Below are positions 1-8,697 of a stretch of 43,659 bases of DNA, piece by piece. The stretch lies in the NCBI RefSeq assembly GCF_018413525.1, contig NZ_JAHCDD010000050.1, positions 1-43,659 of the forward strand, given 5' to 3'. Made by a program: the position numbers and the translations under genes. How positions within the stretch are numbered: the stretch's first letter is position 1; each line of letters opens with the position of its first letter. This DNA is from Acidovorax sp. CCYZU-2555. Lineage in GTDB: Bacteria > Pseudomonadota > Gammaproteobacteria > Burkholderiales > Burkholderiaceae_C. The notes below the pieces were generated by a model. The model was given only the letters and a program-made list of their open reading frames with translations. It did no database searches and was not told the DNA's origin.

Positions 1-1264
1 TGCGCAGCGCGGCCTCGACCTCGGCCGAGTAGACGTTCTCGCCCCCCGTGATGATCATGTCCTTGAGCCGGTCGGCAATGAAGATATAGCCGTCGGCATC
101 CATGCGTGCGCCGTCGCCGGTGTGGAACCAGCCGTCGCGCAGCGCCTGCGCGCTGACCTCGGGCAGGTTCCAGTAGCCGCGCGTGACCATGGGGCCGCGC
201 ACCACCAGTTCGCCGACCTCGCCGCGCGCGCAGTCGCCGCCGCCCGCGTCGACGATGCGGATCTCGGCGCCCAGGCCGGCGCGGCCCACCGAGCGCAGCA
301 GGCCGCGCGCGATGGCCTCGGCCCGGTGGTTCACCGGCAGGTTGATGCTGACCGCGCCGGCCGTCTCGGTCAGGCCATAGGCCTGGAAGAACTCGGCCTG
401 CGGCCAGGCCGCGAGCGCACGGTCGAGCAGGTCGGGCGGCATGGGCGCGGCACCAAACGCGATGCGGTCCAGGCTGCGCACGCGCGCGGGCGAAAAGCCG
501 GGCGCGTCGAGCAGCGACTGCAGCATCGTCGGCACGACGATGATGTCCGAGATGCCGTGGCGCTCTATCGCCTCGAGCACCACGTCGGCGCGGAACTGAG
601 GCAGCGTGATGCAGGCCCCGCCGACAATGCTCTGCCCGATGAAGCGGCCCAGCCCGGCCACATGAAACATCGGCGCCACCAGCAGCGTCACGCTGTCGGG
701 CGCATTGTTGAGTTCGGCGCCGCGCGTCATCGACGCGCTCCAGAAGTTCATGTGCGACAGCATCACGCCCTTGGAGCGGCCCGTGGTGCCGCCGGTGTAG
801 AGGATTGCGGCCAGCGCATCGCCGCCGGCGCGCACATCCTCGAGCGGCAGCTGGCCGCGCGCCTCGGCGGCCAGGGTATCGGTGCCGGCGACGGTCACCA
901 TGTCGCCCAGCGCGCCGGCCGTGGCCGTGAACGCCGGGTTGGCGACCAGCAGCGCCGCGCCGCAGTCGGACACCGCGTGGCGCAGCTCGGGAACGCTCCA
1001 GCGCACATTCATCGGACAGGCGACGGCGCCCAGCCACCAGCAGGCGAGCATGGTGATGATGATGGCGTCGTCGTTGGGCGCGAGGATGGCGACGCGGTCG
1101 TCGCGCGCCACGCCGCGCGAGCGCAGCGCCGCGGCCTGGCGGCCGACTTCGTCGATCAGGCGCGCAAAGGTCCAGCTGCGCTCGCCTTCCGGTGCAATGT
1201 GGCACAGCGCGACTTTGTCCGGGTGGCGTTGCAGCGAGCGGTGCAGGCCTTGGGTCAGATACAT
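1..1264 (-). CDS. acyl-CoA ligase (AMP-forming), 3' end cut by window
   Basis: Activates a carboxylic acid to its acyl-CoA through an acyl-AMP in the cytoplasm. About 421 codons are visible; the C-terminus lies beyond position 1. The adenylate-forming signature YTGGTTGRSKG, the QAYGLTETAG motif, the FHTGDGARMD motif and the hinge DRLKDMIITGGENVY are all present, the usual order for the ANL superfamily. The ATG at 1264 is preceded by GGAG with a 7-nt spacer. It lies 52 bp downstream of the ligase-thioesterase gene on the same strand, so it is probably the last visible gene of the acyl-CoA catabolic operon. The family is certain; the substrate cannot be read from the sequence. The organism carries two ligases in one cluster, perhaps for two intermediates of different size. 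Confidence 0.9.
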   Translation of the reverse strand, partial: MYLTQGLHRSLQRHPDKVALCHIAPEGERSWTFARLIDEVGRQAAALRSRGVARDDRVAILAPNDDAIIITMLACWWLGAVACPMNVRWSVPELRHAVSDCGAALLVANPAFTATAGALGDMVTVAGTDTLAAEARGQLPLEDVRAGGDALAAILYTGGTTGRSKGVMLSHMNFWSASMTRGAELNNAPDSVTLLVAPMFHVAGLGRFIGQSIVGGACITLPQFRADVVLEAIERHGISDIIVVPTMLQSLLDAPGFSPARVRSLDRIAFGAAPMPPDLLDRALAAWPQAEFFQAYGLTETAGAVSINLPVNHRAEAIARGLLRSVGRAGLGAEIRIVDAGGGDCARGEVGELVVRGPMVTRGYWNLPEVSAQALRDGWFHTGDGARMDADGYIFIADRLKDMIITGGENVYSAEVEAALR

Positions 1265-1316
1265 CGTTTGTCTCCGGCGGTTGTTTGTTATGGGAACGAG
1301 GAAAGGCGTGATCGCC

Positions 1317-3413
1317 CTAAACTGGTGTGCGGTAGCGGAAGGTGCCCATGGCCTTGGCCACCACCTCGCCGCTGTCGTCGACCAGCTCGGCCTCGCAAAA
1401 GCACACCGAGCGGCCGCCGCCGGTCGCCCGTCCGGTGGCGCGCAGCCGGCCCGACGACGGGCGCATGAAACCGATGTGCATGTCGATGGTGACCACCTCG
1501 CGCGCAAAGTCGATGCGGCTCAGCGCGGCGTTGGCCATGGCGCTGTCGAGCAGCGTCATCACCACGCCGCCATGGCCTGCGCCATGGTTGTTGAGCAGCT
1601 CCGCATGCAGATCGAGTGCCACGACCGCCACCCCGTCGCCCACGCTTTCGCGGCGCATGCCCAGCATGCCGAGAAACGGCACATGGCGTTCGCGGCCCGA
1701 AGCCGGGGCGGCAACCGGTGCCGGCGCGGCCGTGCATTCCTCCTGCAGCACACGCCACAGCACCTTGCCGGTGCTCGACTTGGGCAGCGCGGCGCGGAAC
1801 TCGATGCGCCGCGGCACCTTGTAGGCCGCCATGCGCTCCCGGCACCAGGCCTCGAGCTGCGCCGCATCGAGTACGGCGCCTGGCCGGCACACCACCACCG
1901 CGCGCACCGACTCGCCCTGGCGCGCATCGGGCGCGGCGACCACGCAGGCTTCGTGCAGCGCCGGATGCGCGTACAGCAGGCTTTCGATCTCCGCGGGCCA
2001 GACCTTGAAGCCGCTCACATTGATCATGCGCTTGAGCCGGTCGCGCAGGAAGAAGTAGCCTTCGTCGTCCATCACGGCCAGGTCGCCGGTGCGAAAGTAG
2101 CGCCGCCCGTCGCGCTCGAAAAACGCCGCGGCATTGGCCGCATCGTCGCGCCAGTAGCCGCGCATCAGCTGCGCGGCGCTGGTCACCAGCTCGCCGGTCT
2201 GGCCCGGCGGCAGCTCGGCCAGCGTCTCGGGATCGACGATGCGCGAATCGACACCGAACGTCGGAATGCCCAGGCACTGGCGCTTGCCCCGCCCCAGCGG
2301 GCTGCAGTGCAGGAACGACGCGGTTTCCGTCAGCCCATAGCCTTCGATATAGCTCAGGCCGAAGCGCGACTTGAGCATCTCGGCCACCGCCTCGGGCATG
2401 GGCGCGCCGCCGCCGTTGAGAATGGCCAGGCTGGACAGATCGCGCTGCTGCGCTTCGGGGTGGGCAAAGAAGTCGTTGAGCATGGCCGGCGGCGCGGCCC
2501 AGGCGCTCACGCGCGCGCGCTCGATCAGCCGCGCCGCCGTGGCCGCGTCCCAGCGCGGCATCAGCACCACGGTCGCGCCCACGGCCATGGGCATCAGCAA
2601 GGCGTTCTGCATGCCCAGCAGATGGAACAGCGGCGCCACCCCCAGCACCACCGAATCGGCATGCAGGCCGCGCCAGCGCACCGCGGCCAGCGTCGAGGCC
2701 AACAGCGTCGCATGCGTGTGCATGCAGCCCTTGGGCCGGCCCGTGGTGCCCGAGGTATAGGGCAGAACGCACAGGTCGTCGGCATCAATGGCCACCGTGG
2801 AAGGCCGCACGCCTGCGGCCAGCGCCGCGGCCCAGCCGGCCACGCGTGGATGGGTCAGCGCCAGGCGCGGCGCCGACACCGCATCGGGCACGCACAGGTC
2901 GGCGCTGGCGTCGACGCCTGCGCCCAGCGCATCGGCATAGCAATGCACCACCGCGTGCTGCAGCCGCCCGTCGTCGAGCGCGGCCTGGGCCGCGGGCAGC
3001 AGCTCCTGCGCCAGCATCGCCACGCGCGCGCCGCTGTCGGCAATGAAATGGTCCAGCTCGGAAGCGGTCGACATCGCGTTCACCGGCACGACCACCGCGC
3101 CGCAGCGCACGATGGCCTGGAACGCAATCGTGAACTGCGGGCAGTTTTGGCTCAGCAACAGCACGCGGTCGCCGGCGCGCACGCCGGCCCGTTGCTGCAG
3201 GTGGGCGGCGAGCGCATCGGCATCGGCGCGCAGCTGCGCGAAGGACGTCGCCTGCCCGAAGAACAGCAGCGCGGGCTTGTCGGGGTGGCGTTCGGCCGCG
3301 GCATCGAGCGCGTCGGCCAGCGTGCGCCGCGGTGTCTCGAGCTGGCGCGGCAGGCCGGCCGGCCAGGCCGCGGCCCAGGGGGTGGTGGGTGCAACAGGTG
3401 TAGCAAGCGTCAT
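1317..3413 (-). CDS. acyl-CoA ligase fused to C-terminal PaaI-type thioesterase domain
   Basis: 698 aa. Residues about 1-540 form a complete AMP-dependent acyl-CoA ligase: YTSGTTGRPKG loop, EGYGLTETASF, YFRTGDLAVMDDEG and a C-terminal PKSSTGKVL containing the catalytic lysine. After a Pro/Ala-rich linker, residues about 560-698 form a hot-dog thioesterase of the PaaI group with the NNHGAGHGGVVMTLLDSAM stretch, and the protein ends at its last strand. Reading is open throughout, so the fusion is not a frameshift product. The ATG at 3413 has AGGAG 8 nt upstream; an alternative ATG at 3434 overlaps the stop of the preceding acyl-CoA dehydrogenase as ATGA but has no clear Shine-Dalgarno. Either start leaves the domains unchanged. 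Substrate unknown. A ligase and a hydrolase on one chain suggests editing or CoA release within the pathway (inference). Confidence 0.9.
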   Translation of the reverse strand: MTLATPVAPTTPWAAAWPAGLPRQLETPRRTLADALDAAAERHPDKPALLFFGQATSFAQLRADADALAAHLQQRAGVRAGDRVLLLSQNCPQFTIAFQAIVRCGAVVVPVNAMSTASELDHFIADSGARVAMLAQELLPAAQAALDDGRLQHAVVHCYADALGAGVDASADLCVPDAVSAPRLALTHPRVAGWAAALAAGVRPSTVAIDADDLCVLPYTSGTTGRPKGCMHTHATLLASTLAAVRWRGLHADSVVLGVAPLFHLLGMQNALLMPMAVGATVVLMPRWDAATAARLIERARVSAWAAPPAMLNDFFAHPEAQQRDLSSLAILNGGGAPMPEAVAEMLKSRFGLSYIEGYGLTETASFLHCSPLGRGKRQCLGIPTFGVDSRIVDPETLAELPPGQTGELVTSAAQLMRGYWRDDAANAAAFFERDGRRYFRTGDLAVMDDEGYFFLRDRLKRMINVSGFKVWPAEIESLLYAHPALHEACVVAAPDARQGESVRAVVVCRPGAVLDAAQLEAWCRERMAAYKVPRRIEFRAALPKSSTGKVLWRVLQEECTAAPAPVAAPASGRERHVPFLGMLGMRRESVGDGVAVVALDLHAELLNNHGAGHGGVVMTLLDSAMANAALSRIDFAREVVTIDMHIGFMRPSSGRLRATGRATGGGRSVCFCEAELVDDSGEVVAKAMGTFRYRTPV

Positions 3414-3430
3414 GAAGGCGGCTCCTGGCT

Positions 3431-4591
3431 TCATCGGGTCATCGCCCGGGCGATGATTTCCTTCATGACCTCGTTCGCGCCGCCGTAGATACGGCCCACG
3501 CGCGCATCGGTGTACATGCGCGAGATCGGGTATTCGCTCATGTAGCCGTAGCCGCCGTGCAGCTGCAGGCACTCGTCGATCACCTGGCTGGTGGTGTCGG
3601 TGATCCACCACTTGGCCATGGCCGCCGTCGGCACGTCGAACGTGCCCGCAGCCAGCCGCGCGACGCAGTCGTCGACGAACGTGCGCGCAATGGTCGCGCG
3701 GGTCTGGCATTCGGCCAGCTTGAAGCGCGTGTTCTGCAGCTCGATCAGCGCCGCGCCGAAGATCTGCCGCTGGCTGGTGTAGGCCAGCGTGTCGTCCACG
3801 GCGCGCTGCATGGTCGCGGCCGAACCTATGGCCAGCAGCAGGCGTTCGCGCGGCAACTGCTGCATCAGCTGTGCAAAGCCGCGCCCTTCCTCGCCGCCGA
3901 GCAGGTTGGCCACGGGCACGCGCATGTCGCTGAAGAACAGCTCCACCGTGTCCTGGCCTTGCTGGCCGATCTTGTCGAGCAGCTGGCCGCGGCGAAAGCC
4001 CGCCAGCTCGTCGGTTTCAATCATCACCAGCGACACGCCCTTGGCGCCGGCCTGCGCGTCGGTCTTCACCGCGACGCAGATCAGCCCCGCATGCAGGCCG
4101 TTGGTGATGAAGGTCTTGGCGCCGTTGACCACATAGTGGTCGCCGTCGCGCACCGCGCTGGTCTTGATGCGCTGCAGATCGGTGCCCGCGCCGGGCTCGG
4201 TCATGGCGATCGCCGCGACCAGTTCGCCGCTGGCCATGCGCGGCAGCCAGCGCTGCTTTTGCGCTTCGCTGCCATACGACAGAAGGTAGTGCGCGACGAT
4301 GCCGCTGTGCACGTTGATGCTGAAGCTGTTCATCAGCGCGCGCATCTGCTCCTCGCAGATCACGGCTTCGTGCAGGAAGCTGCCGCCGCCGCCGCCATAG
4401 GCCTCGGGAATGCCTGCGCACAGCAGGCCGAGTTCGCCGGCCCGGCGCCAGATGGCGCGGTCGGCGTGCTTTTGCCGGCCCCAGGCATCCTGGTGGGGCA
4501 CGCATTCGGTTTCGAAGAAACGCCGCGCGGTGTCGCGCAGCATCTGCAGTTCGGCGTCCATCCAGGGACGCGGCGCGGGTGCGAGGCTCAT
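3431..4591 (-). CDS. acyl-CoA dehydrogenase (FAD)
   Basis: 386 aa, normal length. Oxidises an acyl-CoA to the 2-enoyl-CoA and passes electrons to ETF. N-terminal, middle (AIAMTEPGAGTDLQ) and C-terminal helical domains are all present, with the FAD/substrate segments SQRQIFG, QLHGGYGYMSEYP and IYGGANEVMKEI. The usual catalytic Glu of the MCAD type (IYEG) is Gly here, as in the LCAD/isovaleryl-CoA dehydrogenase type, where the base sits on an earlier helix; that helix carries Asp266-Asp267 instead of Glu-Glu. Start ATG at 4591 has GAGG upstream. It lies 10 bp after the SDR gene and its stop overlaps a possible start of the ligase-thioesterase gene, so it is within the operon. Chain-length preference is unknown. 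Confidence 0.93.
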   Translation of the reverse strand: MSLAPAPRPWMDAELQMLRDTARRFFETECVPHQDAWGRQKHADRAIWRRAGELGLLCAGIPEAYGGGGGSFLHEAVICEEQMRALMNSFSINVHSGIVAHYLLSYGSEAQKQRWLPRMASGELVAAIAMTEPGAGTDLQRIKTSAVRDGDHYVVNGAKTFITNGLHAGLICVAVKTDAQAGAKGVSLVMIETDELAGFRRGQLLDKIGQQGQDTVELFFSDMRVPVANLLGGEEGRGFAQLMQQLPRERLLLAIGSAATMQRAVDDTLAYTSQRQIFGAALIELQNTRFKLAECQTRATIARTFVDDCVARLAAGTFDVPTAAMAKWWITDTTSQVIDECLQLHGGYGYMSEYPISRMYTDARVGRIYGGANEVMKEIIARAMTR

Positions 4592-4601
4592 GGCGCGCGC
4601 C

Positions 4602-5426
4602 TCAGGGACGACCGCCGCCGCACACCAGGACCTGGCCGCTGACGTAGTTCGATTCGGGAATGCAGAACATGTAGACCGCGCCCGCCGCTTCCTCGGGCGT
4701 GCCGCCGCGCCCCAGCGGAATCAGCGACTCGGCGTTCTTGAGAATCTGCGGATTCACGCCGACCTTGATGCGCCGGCCGTCGATATCGATGCTGGCGTCG
4801 GCCTGGGCGTCGGCTTCGGTCAGCCGCGTCTTGATCAGGCCGAAGGCCACGCTGTTGACGTTGACCTTGTAGCGCCCCCATTCCTTGGCCAGCGCCTTGG
4901 TCAGTCCGTTGATGCCGGATTTGGCGGCCGCGTAATTGGCCTGGCCTGCGTTGCCATAGACGCCCGAAGTCGACGAGATGTTCACCACCTTGCGAAACAC
5001 GGGCGTGCCCAGCTCGGCCTCCTTCTTGGCCGATTCGCGAATGAATTCGGCGGCCGCGCGCAGGATGCGAAACGGCGCGGTGAGGTGCACCGCGAGAATG
5101 TCTTCCCACTGTTCATCGCTCATCTTCTGGATGACGTTGTCCCAGGTGAAGCCGGCGTTGTTGACGATGATGTCGATGCCGCCGAAGCTTTCCAGCGCGG
5201 TGTCGACGAAGCGCTGGCCGAAGTCCGGCTGCGTGACGCTGCCTATGCAGGCCACGGCCTCGCCGCCCGCAGCGCGTATCTCCGCGACGACTTCGTTGGC
5301 GGGTCCGGCATCGAGGTCGTTGACCACGACGCGCGCACCTTCGCTGGCCAGCTTGAGCGCGATCTCGCGGCCTATGCCACGGCCCGAACCCGAAATCAGC
5401 GCCACTTTGCGGTTGAGTTTGTGCAT
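4602..5426 (-). CDS. SDR-family dehydrogenase (3-hydroxyacyl-CoA dehydrogenase/FabG-like)
   Basis: 274 aa. Classical short-chain dehydrogenase: nucleotide-binding GSGRGIG near residue 13, NNAG, catalytic Ser in NISSTSG and the YAAAKSG Tyr-Lys pair, followed by a C-terminal GGG. The acidic residue after the second strand (NDLDA) favours NAD(H). By position between the hydratases and the acyl-CoA dehydrogenase it probably oxidises the 3-hydroxyacyl-CoA to the 3-ketoacyl-CoA (inference). An insertion around residues 200-235, before the C-terminal helix, makes it longer than FabG (about 245 aa) and is like SDRs of bile-acid and peroxisomal beta-oxidation. Start ATG at 5426 has AAGGAG with an 8-nt spacer. 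Confidence 0.9.
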   Translation of the reverse strand: MHKLNRKVALISGSGRGIGREIALKLASEGARVVVNDLDAGPANEVVAEIRAAGGEAVACIGSVTQPDFGQRFVDTALESFGGIDIIVNNAGFTWDNVIQKMSDEQWEDILAVHLTAPFRILRAAAEFIRESAKKEAELGTPVFRKVVNISSTSGVYGNAGQANYAAAKSGINGLTKALAKEWGRYKVNVNSVAFGLIKTRLTEADAQADASIDIDGRRIKVGVNPQILKNAESLIPLGRGGTPEEAAGAVYMFCIPESNYVSGQVLVCGGGRP

Positions 5427-5456
5427 TTTTTTGTCTCCTTGTTGTTGCTTGGAATG

Positions 5457-5879
5457 TCAGGGCAGAGCGACGACGGCGTCGCCCGCCAGTCGGGCCTGGC
5501 CGTCCTGGTCTACGGTCTCCAGCGCCAGGCGCACGCGGCGCTCGCCGTCGACCACCAGCTTCTCGGTCACCGTGCCGCGGCACTGCACCCGCGTGCCCAG
5601 CTGTGTGATCGCGACGAAGCGCACGCCGTATTCGCGCAGCACATGCTGCGGCACCCAGTTCGTCAAAAGCCGGCCCAGGTAGGCCATGGACAACATGCCA
5701 TGGGCGAACACATCCTTGTGGCCGGCCGCATGGGCGAAGTCGCTGTCGACGTGGATGGGATTGTGGTCGCCCGATGCACCGCAGTACAGCGCCAATGCGA
5801 CGCGCGAAATGGGCGCGGTGGTGAACGCGGGCAGCGCATCACCCACCTGCAGCGTGTCGTAGTCGGGAAGTGAATTCAT
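5457..5879 (-). CDS. MaoC-like hydratase, catalytic type
   Basis: 140 aa single hot-dog domain. It keeps the hydratase-2 catalytic motif (ASGDHNPIHVD, with Asp and His) followed by FAHGMLSMAYLG. The likely role is hydration of a 2-enoyl-CoA in the beta-oxidation cluster. The ATG at 5879 was chosen because GGAGG lies upstream and the protein starts directly before the domain; open reading extends further upstream but without similarity to anything. It lies 14 bp after a second MaoC-fold gene that lacks the catalytic His, which suggests the two form a heteromeric hydratase as in steroid side-chain pathways (ChsH1/ChsH2 logic). Followed after 30 bp by the SDR gene. Confidence 0.9.
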   Translation of the reverse strand: MNSLPDYDTLQVGDALPAFTTAPISRVALALYCGASGDHNPIHVDSDFAHAAGHKDVFAHGMLSMAYLGRLLTNWVPQHVLREYGVRFVAITQLGTRVQCRGTVTEKLVVDGERRVRLALETVDQDGQARLAGDAVVALP

Positions 5880-5893
5880 GGTCTGGTCCCTCC

Positions 5894-6337
5894 TCAGCCG
5901 TTGCGCATGACGGTGACGGAGCGCAGCTCGGCCACCAGCGCTCCATGCTGGTTGCTCACATGCGTGCGCCGCACCACGAACTCCAGCGCCCCGCCCTTCT
6001 TTTCGTAGATGTCCTCTATGCATTGCTCGAAGCGCAGCACGTCGCCCGCATGCGCCGCGGCGTGGTAGGTGAACTGCTGCTCGCCGTGGAGCAGCCGGCG
6101 GTAGTCCAGGCCCAGCAGCTCGCGCACGGCGGCCGGGTCGGGCGCGTCCATCTCCAGACAGAACAGGAACGTAGGCGGCACCGGCAGGCCCGGATGGCCG
6201 GCCGCGCGCGCCGCGGACTCGTCGCTGTAGATCGGGTCGGTCTGGCCCGTGGCCTTGGCGAAGAAGCGCAGGCGGCCGGCCTCCACGGGCACGCTGAAAG
6301 GCGCGAGCCGGTGGCCTATGTATTGGCGATCGATCAT
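5894..6337 (-). CDS. MaoC N-terminal-type hot-dog protein, probable non-catalytic hydratase partner
   Basis: 147 aa. Matches the N-terminal MaoC dehydratase domain type: EAGRLRFFAKATGQTDPIYSD, then GLPVPPTFLFCLE and GEQQFTYH. The catalytic segment reads TDPIYSD where active hydratases have DxNPIHxD, so the His is replaced by Tyr and the Asn is missing. The ATG at 6337 overlaps the TGA of the upstream thiolase (ATGA), with GAGG upstream, indicating translational coupling. The inferred role is a structural or substrate-binding subunit for the catalytic MaoC gene immediately downstream. An independent activity cannot be excluded. Confidence 0.85.
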   Translation of the reverse strand: MIDRQYIGHRLAPFSVPVEAGRLRFFAKATGQTDPIYSDESAARAAGHPGLPVPPTFLFCLEMDAPDPAAVRELLGLDYRRLLHGEQQFTYHAAAHAGDVLRFEQCIEDIYEKKGGALEFVVRRTHVSNQHGALVAELRSVTVMRNG

Positions 6338-7524
6338 TGCGTCTGCGCCTCGTAGAGCGTCACCACGCAGGCCCCGCCCAGGCCCAGGTTGTGCTGCAGG
6401 CCGAAGCGCGCGCCTTCCACCTGGCGCTGGTCGGCCTGGCCGCGCAGCTGCCAGGTCAGCTCGGCGCATTGCGCCAGACCGGTCGCGCCCAGCGGATGGC
6501 CCTTCGACAGCAGGCCGCCCGAAGGATTGGTCACGACGCGTCCGCCGTAGGTGTTGTCGCCTTCGAGAATGAACTTCTCGGCCGTGCCTTCGGGCGTCAG
6601 GCCCAGGCCTTCGTAGGTGATCAATTCGTTGGCCGTGAAGCAGTCGTGCAGCTCGACCACGTCGATGTCCTCAGGGCCAATGCCCGCGGCCTCGTAGACC
6701 TGCTGGGCCGCGGCGCGCGTCATGTCGTAGCCGACGATCTGGCGCATGTCGCCGGCGTCGAAGGTGCTGGGCGTATCGGTGGTCATCGCCTGCGCGGCGA
6801 TCGCCACGCGCATGTCGAGGCCGTGGCGGCGCGCGAAGTCTTCCGAGCACAGGATGGCCGCCGCCGCGCCGCATGTCGGCGGGCAGCACTGCAGGCGCGT
6901 GAGCGGGTCGAACACCTTGGGCGCGGCCATCACTTCGTCCAGCGTCACGGTGTCGCGAAACACGGCCATGGGGTTGCGCGCCGCGTGCTGGCGCGCCTTG
7001 ACCGAGATGCGCGCAAAGGTGTCGGGCCGGATGCCGTACTGCTTCATGTAGTCGCGGCCCGCGCCGCCAAACAGTTGCGCGGCGCGCGGCGCCATGGGGT
7101 CGTAGCCCTGCAGCGTGGTCATGGTGTCGGCGAAGCGGGCCATGGGCGAAGGGCGGTCTTCGTAGGCGCCCTTGAGCGCGCCGGGCACCATCTGCTCGAA
7201 GCCCAGCGCGATCGCGCATTCGACCATGCCGCTCTCGACCGCCTGGCGCGCCAGGAACAGCGCGCTCGAACCGCTGGAGCAGTTGTTGTTGAGGTTGAAC
7301 ACCGGCACGCCGCTCAGGCCCACGCGGTAGATCGCGGCCTGGCCCGCGGTGGAGTCGCCGTAGACATAGCTCACATAGGCCTGCTGCACTTCAGCGTAAG
7401 GCACGCCCGCATCTTCCAGGGCCAGGCGCGCGGCGCGTTCGCCCATCACCGTGTACGGGTCGCTCCTGCCGGGTTTGCTGAAGGGAATCATGCCGACGCC
7501 GGCAACGAAGACTTTGCGTTTCAT
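6334..7524 (-). CDS. thiolase, lipid-transfer-protein/SCPx type
   Basis: 396 aa. Cleaves a 3-ketoacyl-CoA with CoA. The N-terminus KVFVAGVGMIPFSKPG and the nucleophile segment NNNCSSGSSAL (Cys82) are typical of the SCP2-thiolase/lipid-transfer group, and the C-terminal motifs VELHDCFTANELI and GHPLGATG carry the remaining catalytic residues. All key residues are present, so it should be active. Start ATG at 7524 has AAGGAAG upstream. It opens the seven-gene core block of the cluster after a 114-bp gap from the AraC gene. That gap (7525-7638) contains two short palindromes, at 7546-7558 and 7610-7622, and could hold a promoter. SCPx-type thiolases often act on branched or ring-bearing side chains, which hints at such a substrate. 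Confidence 0.92.
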   Translation of the reverse strand: MKRKVFVAGVGMIPFSKPGRSDPYTVMGERAARLALEDAGVPYAEVQQAYVSYVYGDSTAGQAAIYRVGLSGVPVFNLNNNCSSGSSALFLARQAVESGMVECAIALGFEQMVPGALKGAYEDRPSPMARFADTMTTLQGYDPMAPRAAQLFGGAGRDYMKQYGIRPDTFARISVKARQHAARNPMAVFRDTVTLDEVMAAPKVFDPLTRLQCCPPTCGAAAAILCSEDFARRHGLDMRVAIAAQAMTTDTPSTFDAGDMRQIVGYDMTRAAAQQVYEAAGIGPEDIDVVELHDCFTANELITYEGLGLTPEGTAEKFILEGDNTYGGRVVTNPSGGLLSKGHPLGATGLAQCAELTWQLRGQADQRQVEGARFGLQHNLGLGGACVVTLYEAQTQ

Positions 7525-7638
7525 TTCGAACTTCCTTGAGAATCACCACCCGCGGTGGCATGACATCAAGGATCGATCAACGCAGGCGCCGTTCCAATGG
7601 CGCGGACGACCAAGTTGCTTGGCTGAAACTGCCAGTTT

Positions 7639-8688
7639 TCAGCGTTCGCGCAGACGGGTCTGGCGGTACTCGCCTGGAGCGACTCCGGTCCAATGCTTGA
7701 AGGCGCGATGGAAAGTGCTGGCTTCGGAGAAGCCGAGCTGGCTGGCAATCTCGGGCAGCGTCAGTTCGGGGCGCGCGAGATAGCCGATGGCGGCGTCACG
7801 CCGCAAGTCGTCCTTGATGCCGCGAAAGCCCTGGCCTTCGTCGCGCAGCCGGCGGCGCAGCGTCTGCGGCGTCATCGCCAGATGGCGGCCTATGTCTTCG
7901 AGCGAAGGCAGAGCGCCCGCAAGGTCGCGCCGCAGGATGCTGCGTATGCGCTCGGTCACGCTGGTCTGGTCGCGGTATTTCACCAGCAGGCTCGCAGGTG
8001 CCTGGCGCATGAATTCGCGCAGGCTTTGCTCGTTCTGCACCACCGGCAGATCGAGCCAACGCGCGTCGAAGCGCCAGCCGGTGCAGCGTGCGACATCGCT
8101 CACGGGCGCCTGGAACAAGGTGGCCGCGTCGCTGTGCAGGCCGTGGCGCGACAGCGGATAGTCGACCGCCATCAGCGGAATGCGGCGCGCCACCAGCCAT
8201 GAAGCCAGGCCGTAGGCCAGAAAGCAGAATGCGCGTTCGGCGTAGGCCAGCGACGGCGTGAGCGCCGTGCGCGGCACCAGCTTCAGGCCGGCCACGCCGT
8301 CGCTGACATGCAGGCGCGGCGTGAAGTCGGTGATCAGCAGCCGGTAGTGACGCAAGCCCGTCTGCATGGCCTCGCCCAGCGTGCGTGCCGCCAGCAGCAT
8401 TTCGCAGCCCTGCATGAAGCTGCCCAGCGGCAGCGGGCGACTGCACAGCGCCCACAGTTCATCGCGCAAGGTGCGCCGCAGCACGAAGATCAGCGCCGCA
8501 TACTGCGCCTTGGTCACGCGCGACAGCGGCGAGCCCAGCAGTGCCGGCGAAATACCGGCGCGCTGCAGCAACTGCGGCACATCCAGCCCCCGTTCACGCG
8601 CGCCAAAAAGGATCTGTTCGACCTGCTGAATGGCAATGGTGTGGTGGGTGAAACTGGCGACGGTCACGGTGGGGCAAGTCACGGGCAA
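7639..8688 (-). CDS. AraC-family transcriptional regulator
   Basis: 349 aa. Residues about 25-215 resemble the arabinose-binding-like N-terminal domain of the OruR/ArgR-type AraC subgroup. Residues about 245-345 hold two helix-turn-helix motifs, including LEDIGRHLAMTPQTLRRRL and LPEIASQLGFSEASTFHRAF. The 9-bp spacing after the CaiB/BaiF gene implies co-transcription with it and possible autoregulation. It sits inside the acyl-CoA cluster and is the obvious candidate to control it. The first codon is uncertain: TTG at 8688 is the longest reading, and GTG codons at 8682 and 8667 are alternatives; none has a strong Shine-Dalgarno. A pair of identical 10-bp direct repeats upstream of the CaiB gene is a possible binding site. 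Confidence 0.9.
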   Translation of the reverse strand: MPVTCPTVTVASFTHHTIAIQQVEQILFGARERGLDVPQLLQRAGISPALLGSPLSRVTKAQYAALIFVLRRTLRDELWALCSRPLPLGSFMQGCEMLLAARTLGEAMQTGLRHYRLLITDFTPRLHVSDGVAGLKLVPRTALTPSLAYAERAFCFLAYGLASWLVARRIPLMAVDYPLSRHGLHSDAATLFQAPVSDVARCTGWRFDARWLDLPVVQNEQSLREFMRQAPASLLVKYRDQTSVTERIRSILRRDLAGALPSLEDIGRHLAMTPQTLRRRLRDEGQGFRGIKDDLRRDAAIGYLARPELTLPEIASQLGFSEASTFHRAFKHWTGVAPGEYRQTRLRER

Positions 8689-8697
8689 TGCCCCATA

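Noticed and set aside
882..3488. An 868-codon plus-strand reading frame opposite the ligase-thioesterase
   Set aside because: No recognisable domain, composition typical of antisense reading, and clear enzymes on the other strand.
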